From Erwinia aphidicola (GTDB lineage Bacteria > Pseudomonadota > Gammaproteobacteria > Enterobacterales > Enterobacteriaceae), in the NCBI RefSeq assembly GCF_014773485.1, contig NZ_JACXBP010000007.1:62001-126000 (forward strand): a stretch of 64,000 nucleotides of DNA, given 5' to 3'. Shown in pieces: positions 25,899-34,398 of this stretch. A program made the position numbers and the translations under genes. The notes below the pieces were generated by a model that had not been told where the DNA came from, did not search any database, and saw nothing but the letters and a program-made list of their open reading frames with translations. Positions within the stretch are counted from its first letter, which is position 1; each line of letters begins with the position of its first letter.

Positions 25899-26843
25899 CT
25901 ATAATTCGACGGAATGCGCGTTGATATCCGGAATGGCTTTGATCAGTCCCTGCTGCAGATACCACTCGGCAACGTGCTGAATATGCTGGCGCTGCGCTGC
26001 GCCGACCGGGGAGAGCGGCACGGTATTCACTGTGCCCAGCTGGTCGCCCAGCCCGTCCCCGAGGCGCCCCATCTGCTGCGCCCAGATTTTCCCGGCCTCA
26101 TGCGGGTGCTGCTTCGCCCAGGCATTCTGCTGCTTCATCACCTCCCAGAATATCTTCACCACTTCCGGGTGCTGCTGATAAAACGAGGTGGTGACAAAAT
26201 AGCCCACCGCATTTTCCGAGCCAAGCTGTTTGCCGTTGGTCAGCAGGCGGCCATCGTAGCTCTGGCGCGCCAGCGACAGAAACGGGTCCCATACGGCCCA
26301 CGCATCAACATGGCCGCCGACAAAGGCGCTGCCGCTGTCGGTCGGCGTCAGGTACTCTTTCTGCACGTCGCTCTCTTTCATCCCGGCGCTTTGCAGCGCG
26401 CGCGACAGCAGATACTGCCCGGTGCCGCCCTTATTCACCGCCACCTTTTTCCCGCGCAGGTCGGCCAGCGTTTTCAGCGGCGACTCTTTACGGACCACAA
26501 TGCCTTCGCCATCGGGCGACATCGCCTGATAGCCGAAGAACACCAGCGGCAGCCCGGCAGAGATGGCGGTGACGAACGCGGTTGAGCTGCCGGTGGTGAT
26601 ATCGATCGACCCGGCGTTCATCGCTTCATAGGCGGGCGCGGCTGAGGAGAACGTCCCCGACCACTGCAATTTAACGTTATGCGCGGCCAGCGCCTTTTCC
26701 AGGCTGCCGTTTTCCCGCGCCAGCGCCAGGTCGGTCGGCGCACGTAAAAAGCCAATCCGCAGCGTGACAGGGTCGGCAGCCTGAGCCGCCAGCGTGATGC
26801 CTAACGCCGCGGCAACCAGCACGCGCAGCACTCCGTTCTTCAT
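25899..26843 (-). CDS. ABC transporter solute-binding protein, aliphatic sulfonate (SsuA)-like, exported
   Basis: A 314-residue periplasmic binding protein. It starts with a Sec signal peptide (MKNGVLRVLVAAALGITLAAQA), followed by the SsuA-type fold: LRIGFLRAPTDLALARENG, a GSIDITTGSSTAF segment, a DLRGKKVAVNKGGTGQYLL domain hinge and HVDAWAVWDPFLSLA, all typical of sulfonate, taurine and nitrate binding proteins. The ATG at 26843 has GGAG upstream and overlaps the preceding gene by 4 bp. Together with the SsuD-like monooxygenase it should feed sulfonate-sulfur assimilation. No permease or ATPase is in this operon, so the membrane parts must come from elsewhere. Confidence 0.82.
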   Translation of the reverse strand: MKNGVLRVLVAAALGITLAAQAADPVTLRIGFLRAPTDLALARENGSLEKALAAHNVKLQWSGTFSSAAPAYEAMNAGSIDITTGSSTAFVTAISAGLPLVFFGYQAMSPDGEGIVVRKESPLKTLADLRGKKVAVNKGGTGQYLLSRALQSAGMKESDVQKEYLTPTDSGSAFVGGHVDAWAVWDPFLSLARQSYDGRLLTNGKQLGSENAVGYFVTTSFYQQHPEVVKIFWEVMKQQNAWAKQHPHEAGKIWAQQMGRLGDGLGDQLGTVNTVPLSPVGAAQRQHIQHVAEWYLQQGLIKAIPDINAHSVEL

Positions 26844-27703
26844 GCCTGTACTCCGTATTCTGCCGCAACGCCAATCGTCAACGGCTGGGTGATAAATTCG
26901 GCGGCCAGCAGATCGTCGGCCTGCTGCTGCTGCTCCGCCAGCAGGGCTGGTGCAACGCGCTGAATGCCCCATGGGCGGGCGCGAAGGGTTGCCAGCCAGT
27001 GGCTTTCGCTCAGCGCCCCCGGCAGATGCTGATGCAGCAGTCTGGCCGCCTGCAGGCTGTTTTCAGCAATCCAGCGGTCATTATCGCTGAGCACTTCCAG
27101 CAGCTGCGTTGCCTGCTGCGCATGCTGGCTGAGCCAGCTGGCGCGGCACCAGAACAGCGAACGATTGCGGATCACCTCGCCGACCTGAGCGAGACAGCGC
27201 ACCTTTTTAGCATCCCGGGCGGCAGTTAGCCAGGGATCGATAGCGGCCCACAGGTCCACCCGCCCTTCGCGCAGCGCACGCGCGGCATCGCTGCCGTTAA
27301 GGTCCACCAGCGTGACGTCACCCAGCGTCAGCTGCTGCCGGAGCAGCAGGCGGGCGAGAAAATGGTCGGTAAACGAGCCTTTCATACAGGCAATGCGCGC
27401 GCCGCGCAGGTCGCGTACGCTTTGCCTGGCGCCCTCCTTCATCGCCAACAGCGCACAGTTGGCGGCACGATCGGGAGAGGCGGCGAGATAGGCCACATCC
27501 AGACCGTTACCCTGGGCGTAGATCGGCGGGGTTGAGCCGGTCCCCGCCACGTCCAGCCGCAGGTCGGTCAGCATCGCCGCGCTGTCGCCGCCGTGCAGAT
27601 AGTCCACCCAGCGCACGCCGCTTATCGCCGCTTCCAGCACGCCGCGCTGGCGCAGAATAAACAGCGAGAGGTTATTGGGATGGCTGCCGATACGTAAGCT
27701 CAT
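26840..27703 (-). CDS. SsuA-like solute-binding protein without a signal peptide
   Basis: A 287-residue protein with the same binding-protein fold as its neighbour: LRIGSHPNNLSLFILRQRG at the start, LRLDVAGTGSTPPIYAQG, DLRGARIACMKGSFTDHFLA and RVDLWAAIDPWLTAARDAKK. It begins directly with the first strand, and its ATG overlaps the SsuD stop by one base, so there is no room for a signal peptide unless it is hidden inside ssuD in another frame. It should therefore stay in the cytoplasm, where a ligand-sensing or storage role is possible, or be exported with a partner. Overlaps on both sides show tight co-translation with ssuD and the exported paralogue. Confidence 0.75.
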   Translation of the reverse strand: MSLRIGSHPNNLSLFILRQRGVLEAAISGVRWVDYLHGGDSAAMLTDLRLDVAGTGSTPPIYAQGNGLDVAYLAASPDRAANCALLAMKEGARQSVRDLRGARIACMKGSFTDHFLARLLLRQQLTLGDVTLVDLNGSDAARALREGRVDLWAAIDPWLTAARDAKKVRCLAQVGEVIRNRSLFWCRASWLSQHAQQATQLLEVLSDNDRWIAENSLQAARLLHQHLPGALSESHWLATLRARPWGIQRVAPALLAEQQQQADDLLAAEFITQPLTIGVAAEYGVQA

Positions 27704-28848
27704 CAGCGCTCCTCCGTCTGGCTAATCGGGCGGTCCCACAGATTGCTCCAGGTAAAGGTATTGGCCGCCTCGTCCGCCGCTGCCGTGACCGCATTGTCGT
27801 CCAGCTGCAGGCGCGGCAGCACCAGCTCGCTGAAGCGCTCGGCCTTCTCCAGCAGCGGGAAGCCGGAGAGAATAAACACCTCGACGCCAGCCTGCTGATA
27901 AGCTTTCAGCGTGCGTTCCACCGTTTGCGGGCTGCCGACAATCGCCGTGCCCGGCCCCGGACGCACCAGACCGATGCCCGCCCACAGCCCGGGATAGATC
28001 TCCAGCTCGCGCGGGTCGTCGGGGCGGGCGTCATTGTGCAGCGCGCTCATACGTGCCTGGCCGACGGAGTCCGACCCCGCCGCCAGCGCCCGGCGGGCAG
28101 CGATCGCCTGCTCATCCATCGACTGATACAGCTCGTCTACCGCCTGCCATGCGGCCTCGTCGCTGTCGCGCACGATGACATACAGGCGAATGCCAAAGCG
28201 TAGCGTGCGCTGGTAAGCTGCCGCCCGCTGCTTCACCGCCGCGATTTTCTCTGCAGCCTGCGGCGGGGTTTCTCCCCAGGAGAGATAGGTATCAATATGC
28301 TTAGCCGCGACGTCCTGCGCCGCTTCAGATGAGCCGCCAAACCACAGTGCCGGAGGCGGATAGCCGCCGTTGCCCAACGCCAGCTTCGCCTTGTCGATAT
28401 CAAGATGGTCGCCATGGAAATCCACCGACTGCCCGGCCAGCAGCGGTTTCAGCACGGTAAGAAACTCATCGCTCAGGGCATAACGCTGGTCGTGTTCCAG
28501 GTGCATACCGTAGGCGCCAAGGGTATTTTTATCACCGCTCACCACGTTCAGCAGCACCCTCCCTTTCGAGAACTGGTTAAAGGTGACCGCCATTTTCGCC
28601 AGCAGCGTCGGGGAGATCAGCCCTGGCTGGATGGCAATCAGAAACTTCATGCGCTCGGTGGCAGAGATCAGCGATGCACCGATAATCCACGGATCGTGCG
28701 CCCCCGTCGCCAGCAGCGCACCGTGAAAACCCAGACGGTCAATACCGCGCGCCACCCGCTGGAACCAGGCATAATCGATGTTATAGCTGCCGGCGGCGTT
28801 CCACGGCTGAGGGCCATCAGGGGCGGTGAGATACCAGTAAATTTCCAT
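27703..28848 (-). CDS. FMNH2-dependent alkanesulfonate monooxygenase family protein, SsuD-like
   Basis: A bacterial luciferase-like monooxygenase of 381 residues, the length of SsuD. Landmarks are HDPWIIGASLISATERMKFL, FNQFSKGRVLLNVVSGD and GLVRPGPGTAIVGSPQTVE, all of which line the flavin and sulfonate pocket in this family. The expected reaction is oxygen- and FMNH2-dependent cleavage of an alkanesulfonate to aldehyde and sulfite. It leads a three-gene operon with two SsuA-like proteins and no ABC core. No SsuE-type reductase is adjacent; the flavin-reductase-like gene at 20.1 kb is one unproven candidate. A perfect inverted repeat sits 12 bp upstream of the ATG. Confidence 0.85.
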   Translation of the reverse strand: MEIYWYLTAPDGPQPWNAAGSYNIDYAWFQRVARGIDRLGFHGALLATGAHDPWIIGASLISATERMKFLIAIQPGLISPTLLAKMAVTFNQFSKGRVLLNVVSGDKNTLGAYGMHLEHDQRYALSDEFLTVLKPLLAGQSVDFHGDHLDIDKAKLALGNGGYPPPALWFGGSSEAAQDVAAKHIDTYLSWGETPPQAAEKIAAVKQRAAAYQRTLRFGIRLYVIVRDSDEAAWQAVDELYQSMDEQAIAARRALAAGSDSVGQARMSALHNDARPDDPRELEIYPGLWAGIGLVRPGPGTAIVGSPQTVERTLKAYQQAGVEVFILSGFPLLEKAERFSELVLPRLQLDDNAVTAAADEAANTFTWSNLWDRPISQTEER

Positions 28849-28860
28849 TGCGGCTAACCT

Positions 28861-28888
28861 TTGCTGTGTCAGAGTTAAACCACAGCAA
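28861..28888. promoter_or_regulatory. Inverted repeat in the leader of the ssuD-like operon
   Basis: Perfect 8-bp arms TTGCTGTG and CACAGCAA flank a 12-base loop, ending 12 bp before the monooxygenase ATG. It could be an operator (TetR- or LysR-type) or an RNA stem in the leader. Sulfonate operons are commonly under CysB/Cbl control, but this does not resemble a site I can name. Confidence 0.4.
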
Positions 28889-29020
28889 TATCAAAGCCGT
28901 ATCGTAAGGACAAAGAAGAAATCGGGGAAAGGTGTGCAGGAATGAGCATTTGGAAAACTGGCGGCTCTGTGGCCGCCTTGTCTTTCAGGCGCGGGTTAAT
29001 CATCATCACACTTCTAAAAT

Positions 29021-29050
29021 GTACCGTACCGTACCGTACCGTACCGTACG
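29021..29050. repeat. Pentanucleotide tandem repeat (GTACC)5 before the TetR gene
   Basis: Five perfect GTACC units run from 29021 to 29045, then a sixth variant GTACG, which creates a closing ACCGTACGGT palindrome. The tract lies 74 bp upstream of the TetR-family ATG. TAAAATGTAC occurs both at its left edge (29015-29024) and at 29085-29094. Tracts of this kind can change length by slippage and can also be regulator binding arrays. Confidence 0.85.
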
Positions 29051-29123
29051 GTTTGCTTGTGCCCTGGCAGGATTTTTTTGTCAATAAAATGTACACTCGG
29101 GTTTATTTTTCGCGGGAGGTGCG

Positions 29124-29738
29124 ATGAAAGTCAAAACGGAAGCCCGCCGTGAGGCGATTGTGGAAGCTGCCGCTCAGCTGTTCCAGGAGATGGGGTATGA
29201 ACGCGCCTCAATGAATGAGCTGGCGAAGCGGCTGGGTGGCTCGAAAACCACGCTGTATAACTATTTCCCCTCGAAAGAGGAGCTGTTTAGCGCGGTGATC
29301 CGCACCTATGCGACGCAGCACCTGACCGACGCCGCCTGTGCGCTGGATACCTCCGTCAGCAAAGGCCTGTCGCTGACCGAGAAGCTGCAGCTGTTCGGTG
29401 AGCAGATGCTGCAGGTGATGACCACCAACAACACCGCGCTGGCGGTATACCGCATGGTGGTGGCTGAAGCCGGTCATTCGGAGATGGGGATGCTGTTTTA
29501 TGAATCAGGGCCGCGTGAGAGCATCGAACGGCTTGCGCGACTGTTCTCCAGCGCGATGGACAGCGGCGTGCTGCGCATGGGCGACCCGCAGATCCGTGCG
29601 CTGCAGTTCCTCGCCCTGCTGACTGCAGAAATTGAGATCCGCATTTACCAGCGCAACGCGCCGCCGCTGAGCGTGAAGCGGGTCAGCGAGATGACCGCCT
29701 GCGCGGTAAGAATGTTTATGGCTGGCGCAGGAAAGTAG
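29124..29738 (+). CDS. TetR/AcrR family transcriptional regulator
   Basis: A 204-residue TetR-family regulator. The DNA-binding domain (about residues 5-52) reads REAIVEAAAQLFQEMGYERA, then KRLGGSKTTLYNYFPSKEEL, the classic helix-turn-helix and following helix. The C-terminal ligand-binding region is helical and of the AcrR-like TetR_C type. It is divergent from the ssuD-like operon, separated by about 275 bp that contain the GTACC tract and the TTGCTGTG inverted repeat, so it may control that operon, itself and the SelW-like gene 28 bp downstream. The ribosome site is GGGAGG. The effector is unknown. Confidence 0.85.
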   Translation: MKVKTEARREAIVEAAAQLFQEMGYERASMNELAKRLGGSKTTLYNYFPSKEELFSAVIRTYATQHLTDAACALDTSVSKGLSLTEKLQLFGEQMLQVMTTNNTALAVYRMVVAEAGHSEMGMLFYESGPRESIERLARLFSSAMDSGVLRMGDPQIRALQFLALLTAEIEIRIYQRNAPPLSVKRVSEMTACAVRMFMAGAGK

Positions 29739-29766
29739 TGCCGCCCCTATTGTGAGGAGATGAATA

Positions 29767-30063
29767 ATGAAGACTCTGCCTGCTGTCACTATCACCTACT
29801 GCTCCCAGTGCAACTGGATGCTGCGCGCCAGCTGGATGGCGCAGGAGCTGCTGCACACCTTTAGCACCGACCTTGGCTCGGTTACGCTGATACCCGGCAC
29901 CGGAGGTGTTTACCAGATTGCCATCCACGACCAGATAATCTGGGACCGCAAAACTGATAACGGTTTTCCCGATGCCGCCGAGATCAAACGCCGCCTGCGC
30001 GCCGTCTGCTTCCCCGAGCGTGACCTTGGCCATATTGACCAGCACGTGAAACCGGCCGAATAA
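29767..30063 (+). CDS. SelT/SelW/SelH (Rdx) family thioredoxin-fold protein, cysteine form
   Basis: A 98-residue member of the Rdx family. The redox motif is YCSQCNW (Cys12 and Cys15), with plain cysteine where animal homologues have selenocysteine. The conserved GTGGVYQI and IIWDRKTDNGFPDAAEIK segments complete the thioredoxin-like fold. These proteins are thought to act in thiol redox reactions, but their bacterial partners are not well defined. It follows the TetR gene by 28 bp and has its own AGGAG-like ribosome site, so the two are probably co-transcribed. Confidence 0.85.
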   Translation: MKTLPAVTITYCSQCNWMLRASWMAQELLHTFSTDLGSVTLIPGTGGVYQIAIHDQIIWDRKTDNGFPDAAEIKRRLRAVCFPERDLGHIDQHVKPAE

Positions 30064-30072
30064 CACCACAGC

Positions 30073-30189
30073 GGGTCAGGCATGCCTGACCCCTACCTGA
30101 ACCCGGATGCTGCTACCGTGGGGGGCGGGCACGCCCGACCCGTTGTTTTCCGTGATGCTGCAACCGTAGGGGTCGGGCACGCCCGCCCC
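30073..30189. repeat. Three REP-like palindromes in a row
   Basis: GGGTCAGGCATGCCTGACCC (30073-30092), a GGGCGGGCACGCCCGACCC variant (about 30123-30141) and a GGTCGGGCACGCCCGCC variant (about 30169-30189) are linked by similar spacers containing GATGCTGC(T/A)ACCGT, so the unit itself seems duplicated. They lie between the convergent SelW-like and dgoT genes. Confidence 0.7.
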
Positions 30190-30208
30190 GTAGTTTACCG
30201 TATCGCAA

Positions 30209-31501
30209 TTAACCGACGCGCTTCACGTCACCGACCAGCAGGATGTAGGAGAGCGCACCAATCAGCGCCACCACCGAGATATAGATCAGCGCCGGGGAGA
30301 AGCCATAATCCTGCGCCAGATAGCCCACCACCAGCGGCACGGTGATGCCACCCAGCCCGCCAATAAAGTTGAATACCCCACCGGTTAAACCAATCAGACG
30401 CACCGGCGCCAGCGAAGAGACCAGCGACCAGGTGATTGAAGCAAAGCCGTTGCCGAAGAACGCCACCGCCATCAGTACCATGATCCACACCGGATCGTTG
30501 GTGTAGTTGGCGCCCATAATGCAGGTGGAGATCAGCAGCCCGCAGATGATCGGCGTTTTACGCGCAAAGCCCAGCGAGCGGCCGCTGCGCACCAGACGGT
30601 CGGCGACAATGCCGGAGAGGATCACCCCGAAAAAGGCAGCGAGGAACGGCACGGTCGTCATAAAGCCAGCGGTAAGTGCCGCAATATGTTTCTCCTGGGT
30701 CAAATAGTTAGGGAACCAGGTGAGGAAAAACCACAGCGTCGAGGTCACGGCAAACTGCCCGAGGTAAACGCCGCACAGCTTGCGGTGGAACACCAGCTTC
30801 CAGTCAGCCGCCGTCATTTTAACGCGGTTTTTCTTCTCTGAGGGGGCATCGCCGTCGATCATCGCCCCGCCGTCGCGAATGTACTCCAGCTCGGCCTGGT
30901 TGATACCCTGGCTTTTGCGCGGAGCCTGGTAGACTTTGATCCAGACAAATGACCAGATAATGCCGATGCCGCCGGTAATGATAAACACCCAGTGCCAGCT
31001 CAGTATCTCCTGGATCCAGATCAGCAGCGGCGTCAGAAATGCCAGGCCGACAAACTGCCCGGAAGTGTAAAAACCCACGGCCGAAGCACGCTCCTGCTCC
31101 GGGAACCAGCTGGTCACCAGGCGATTATTGGTCGGGAACGCCGGCGCTTCAAAGATACCGGTAATCGCGCGCAGGCCAATCAACGACATTAATCCGCTGG
31201 CAAAGCCTTGCAGCAGCGTCGCCACCGACCAGCCGAAGATGGCGATGAAATAGGTCAGGCGCGAACCGACGCGGTCAAGGAACCAGCCGCCGGGGATCTG
31301 GCACAGGGTATACAGCCATGCAAAGGCCGAGAAGACGTAGCCCATCTGCGCTTTGCTGATGCCAAACTCTTCCTGAATATGTGCCGAGGCCACCGCCAGG
31401 TTGGCGCGGTCGACATAGCAAATCACCACGGTAATAAAAATCATCAGCAGGGTTAAATAGCGCCGACGCGTAGGCCTGGTATTAACGTCAGAGATGTCCA
31501 T
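30209..31501 (-). CDS. dgoT: D-galactonate transporter DgoT
   Basis: An ACS-family major facilitator of 430 residues, the same length as E. coli DgoT. The first helix region reads [24 protein letters not shown], helix 2 carries [16 protein letters not shown] and [12 protein letters not shown] follows, all typical of DgoT. It imports D-galactonate with protons. It is the last gene of dgoRKADT; an ERIC element separates it from dgoD, so its expression could depend on transcription or RNA processing through that hairpin. GGAG precedes the ATG. Downstream lie three palindromes. Confidence 0.9.
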   Translation of the reverse strand: MDISDVNTRPTRRRYLTLLMIFITVVICYVDRANLAVASAHIQEEFGISKAQMGYVFSAFAWLYTLCQIPGGWFLDRVGSRLTYFIAIFGWSVATLLQGFASGLMSLIGLRAITGIFEAPAFPTNNRLVTSWFPEQERASAVGFYTSGQFVGLAFLTPLLIWIQEILSWHWVFIITGGIGIIWSFVWIKVYQAPRKSQGINQAELEYIRDGGAMIDGDAPSEKKNRVKMTAADWKLVFHRKLCGVYLGQFAVTSTLWFFLTWFPNYLTQEKHIAALTAGFMTTVPFLAAFFGVILSGIVADRLVRSGRSLGFARKTPIICGLLISTCIMGANYTNDPVWIMVLMAVAFFGNGFASITWSLVSSLAPVRLIGLTGGVFNFIGGLGGITVPLVVGYLAQDYGFSPALIYISVVALIGALSYILLVGDVKRVG

Positions 31502-31644
31502 AATAGGGCTCCGTAGGGTTTCAGGGCGAGATTTACCCGCCCGGTGAGAGGTTTATCTTTCTAATAATTTGATAAAAAAATTGCCATATAAATAGAACGG
31601 TACACTTTGCCACTAATATCGTTAATGGCTGTGCACTCTTAATT

Positions 31645-31771
31645 AATATCCAAAATAACTCGAGCAGCAGGAAGGCGGCAAGCCCGTGAGTCTCCAGCAG
31701 CATAGTAAGCTATGTGACTGGGGTCAGCGGGTGAAGCCAACGCATCTGCGGCTCGAAGAATGAAGGATATT
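31645..31771. repeat. ERIC element (127 bp) between dgoD and dgoT
   Basis: The element is exactly 127 bp, the usual ERIC length, with terminal inverted repeats AATATCC (31645-31651) and GGATATT (31765-31771), then inner TCGAG/CTCGA pairs. Its core contains GTGACTGGGGTCAGCG (31714-31729), which is recognisably the ERIC-2 primer region, and CCGTGAGTCTCCAGCAG matches the opposite ERIC-1 side. The right end coincides with the first base of the dgoD stop codon (minus strand). It should be transcribed in the dgo message and fold into a long hairpin. Confidence 0.88.
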
Positions 31772-32919
31772 TACCATTCCGCCACGGAACCATCCGCGAA
31801 ACGCCACAATGGATTACGCCAGTCCGGGGCATTTTTACTGCGCTCAATCACCAGCTCTTCGTTTATTTCTACGCCAAGGCCGGGTTTATTTAACGGATAG
31901 AAATGACCGCCATCCATTTTAAAGTCGTCTTTATTAATCACGTAGTCGAGAAGTTCGGCGCCCTTATTATAATGGATACCCATACTCTGCTCCTGGAATA
32001 CCGCATTGCGCGAGACAAAATCGACGTGCAGGCAGGCTGCCAGCGCAATCGGTCCCAGCGGGCAGTGCGGCGCCAGCGCCACATCGTAAGATTCAGCCAT
32101 CGCGGCAATTTTATAGCACTCGGTAATGCCGCCCGCGTGGGAGAGATCGGGTTGCAGAATAGCGAGACCGCCCGCTTCCAGCACGCGTTTAAACTCGAAG
32201 CGCGAAAACATGCGCTCACCGGCGGCAATCGGAATATGGGTTTGTGCCGCCAGTTTCGGATAGTACTCCGCCTGCTCTGCCAGCACCGGCTCTTCGATAA
32301 ACAGCGGACGATACGGCTCCAGCTCTTTGATCAGCACTTTCGCCATTGGCGCACTGACGCGGCCGTGGAAGTCGAGGCCGAACTCAATCTCACTGCCGAA
32401 CGCTTCACGGATCTGCGCCACGGTATTGACGGCGGTATCGATCTTACGCGAGTTATCGATAATGCCCATCTCTTCACAGCCGTTCAGCTTAAAGGTGTCG
32501 AAGCCGATGGTGCGCAGCTTTTTGATCCCTGCGATGGCATCTGCCGGGCGGTCGCCGCCGACCCAGCTGTAGGCTTTGATGCTGTCGCGCACCAGCCCGC
32601 CCAGCAGCTGATAGACCGGGACGCCGAGCACTTTGCCCTTAATATCCCACAGCGCCTGGTCGATGCCCGCAATGGCGCTCATCAGGGTTGGGCCACCGCG
32701 ATAGAAGCCGCCGCGATACATGACCTGCCAGAGATCGTTGATGCGCGCCGGATCCTGGCCGATCAGATAGTGTGACATCTCGTGCACCGCCGCTTCCACG
32801 CTGCGTGCGCCCCCTTCTATTACCGGCTCGCCCCAACCGAATACGCCTTCGTCAGTTTCAATTTTGAGGAACATCCAGCGCGGCGGTAGGCGGTAAGTTG
32901 TCAGTTTGGTAATTTTCAT
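31771..32919 (-). CDS. dgoD: D-galactonate dehydratase DgoD
   Basis: An enolase-superfamily enzyme of 382 residues, identical in length to E. coli DgoD. It converts D-galactonate to 2-dehydro-3-deoxy-D-galactonate. The barrel holds FGLDFHGR (metal ligand Asp), [15 protein letters not shown] (Glu) and [12 protein letters not shown] (Glu), and [14 protein letters not shown] contains the catalytic His. It overlaps dgoA by 4 bp, so translation is coupled. The stop codon is shared with the right edge of the ERIC element. It is distinct from the RspA-like dehydratase at 13.2 kb, which belongs to another branch of the same superfamily. Confidence 0.92.
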   Translation of the reverse strand: MKITKLTTYRLPPRWMFLKIETDEGVFGWGEPVIEGGARSVEAAVHEMSHYLIGQDPARINDLWQVMYRGGFYRGGPTLMSAIAGIDQALWDIKGKVLGVPVYQLLGGLVRDSIKAYSWVGGDRPADAIAGIKKLRTIGFDTFKLNGCEEMGIIDNSRKIDTAVNTVAQIREAFGSEIEFGLDFHGRVSAPMAKVLIKELEPYRPLFIEEPVLAEQAEYYPKLAAQTHIPIAAGERMFSRFEFKRVLEAGGLAILQPDLSHAGGITECYKIAAMAESYDVALAPHCPLGPIALAACLHVDFVSRNAVFQEQSMGIHYNKGAELLDYVINKDDFKMDGGHFYPLNKPGLGVEINEELVIERSKNAPDWRNPLWRFADGSVAEW

Positions 32920-33533
32920 CGTAACGCGTCCTTATAAGCGTGAATAAATGCCTGAGCCTGTTCAACGGTGCGCGCCAGCGGCTGCCCGGCGCGGTAGAGA
33001 TCGCTGCCCAGCCCGGCGCCAATGCAGCCCGCCGCCATAAAATCTTTTAAGTTTTCCGGGGTCACGCCGCCGACGGCAAATACCGGAACGTCGGCAGGCA
33101 GCACCGCCTTCAGGGCTTTGATATAGTCAGGGCCAAAGGCGGAAGATGGGAAAATTTTCAGGGTTTGCGCACCGGCTTCCAGCGCGGTAAACGCTTCGGT
33201 CGCGGTCGCGCACCCGGCAGCCACCACCATCCCGCAGTCGACCGCCCGGCGGATCACCGCGGCGTTGGTATTTGGCGTTACCACCAGCTGGCTTTTGATC
33301 TGCGCCAGCTGCTCAACCTGCTCCACTTTCAGTACCGTTCCAGCACCGATCAGGGCTTTATCGCCGAAGTTCTGCACGGCTTCGCTAATGCTGACCGCCC
33401 ACTCCGGGGAGTTAAGCGGGATCTCGATGGCGTCGAACCCTGCGGCGATCAGCGCGGCAATATGCTCCTGCGCTTCCTGCGGACGAATGCCGCGTAAAAT
33501 GGCGATTAACGGTAATTTAGTCTGCCAGCTCAT
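32916..33533 (-). CDS. dgoA: 2-dehydro-3-deoxy-6-phosphogalactonate aldolase DgoA
   Basis: A class I aldolase of 205 residues in the KDPG/KDPGal family. It opens with [15 protein letters not shown], has the Glu in [23 protein letters not shown], and the Schiff-base Lys in [17 protein letters not shown]. It cleaves 2-keto-3-deoxy-6-phosphogalactonate to pyruvate and glyceraldehyde 3-phosphate in the cytoplasm. It overlaps dgoK by 17 bp at its start and dgoD by 4 bp at its end, in the same order as in E. coli. Confidence 0.93.
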   Translation of the reverse strand: MSWQTKLPLIAILRGIRPQEAQEHIAALIAAGFDAIEIPLNSPEWAVSISEAVQNFGDKALIGAGTVLKVEQVEQLAQIKSQLVVTPNTNAAVIRRAVDCGMVVAAGCATATEAFTALEAGAQTLKIFPSSAFGPDYIKALKAVLPADVPVFAVGGVTPENLKDFMAAGCIGAGLGSDLYRAGQPLARTVEQAQAFIHAYKDALR

Positions 33534-34398
33534 TGGCTATGCTCCTTATCCCATGCTGGAAGGCGCTATCGCCCGCCAGCGTTTGTGTATTGAGGCCGAC
33601 AAAACGCAGCGCCTGCTGATAGCGTTGCGCCAGCGCCTCCCCGGCTATAATCGTCACCGGACGCCCGGCCTTCACCGCGTACTGCCCGGCCATCAGCGCC
33701 GCTTCGTGGCCAATTAACAGGCCGGAGAGAAAATCGCTAATCGTCGCCCGGTCACGCACCCCCAGCACGTGTGCCGCACGCACTTCAAACAGCCGGGAGA
33801 GAATGGAGCGGTCGCTGCTGCCTACCGCCAGCCCGTCGCGAAAAGCGGCGCGATCCTCACGCTGCTCAGGCAGCCCCGCCCCCACCAGCGACTGCGTTAA
33901 CAGCAGGTGGTGCAGCTCACCGGTCATGACGGTACGAAAATCGATAATTTTGTCCGCTTCGGCCTGCACCCACTTGGCATGGGTGCCGGGCATCACGTAA
34001 ACGTCCGCCGGGGCGAGCTGAAGTGCGCCCAGCAGCTGCGTCTCTTCACCGCGCATGACATTGGCGTTATCCTCCCGCTGCACGCTCAGCCCGGGCACCA
34101 CCCAGGCACGGTTATCGACGCGGGTCAGGCGAGCGGCAATGTCGCTCAAGCGCACCGGGCAACTAAGGTACGGCACCGGCTGCCAGCCCGCGTTGCTGCC
34201 GACCATCCCGGCCATGACCACCGGCACGTCATCCACCGGCCAGCCGGCGGTCACTTCAGCAAACACCTCGGCGCAGCGGCGACCGTTGAGGCGCGTGACG
34301 CCCGCCTCTGAGCGGCGCTCTTCGACGCATGCGCCCTGCTGATAGTGCCACGCGCGTAAATTGGTGGATCCCCAGTCGATGGCGATATAGCTGTTCAC
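33517..34398 (-). CDS. dgoK: 2-dehydro-3-deoxygalactonokinase DgoK
   Basis: A sugar-acid kinase of 293 residues (E. coli DgoK is 292). The N-terminal phosphate-binding loop IDWGSTNLRAWHYQQG is typical, followed by GMVGSNAGWQPVPYLSCP and VMPGTHAKWVQ (catalytic Asp/His region) and HEAALMAGQY near the C-terminus. It phosphorylates 2-keto-3-deoxygalactonate with ATP. Its ATG overlaps the dgoR stop by 4 bp and its end overlaps dgoA by 17 bp. Confidence 0.92.
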   Translation of the reverse strand: MNSYIAIDWGSTNLRAWHYQQGACVEERRSEAGVTRLNGRRCAEVFAEVTAGWPVDDVPVVMAGMVGSNAGWQPVPYLSCPVRLSDIAARLTRVDNRAWVVPGLSVQREDNANVMRGEETQLLGALQLAPADVYVMPGTHAKWVQAEADKIIDFRTVMTGELHHLLLTQSLVGAGLPEQREDRAAFRDGLAVGSSDRSILSRLFEVRAAHVLGVRDRATISDFLSGLLIGHEAALMAGQYAVKAGRPVTIIAGEALAQRYQQALRFVGLNTQTLAGDSAFQHGIRSIANELAD

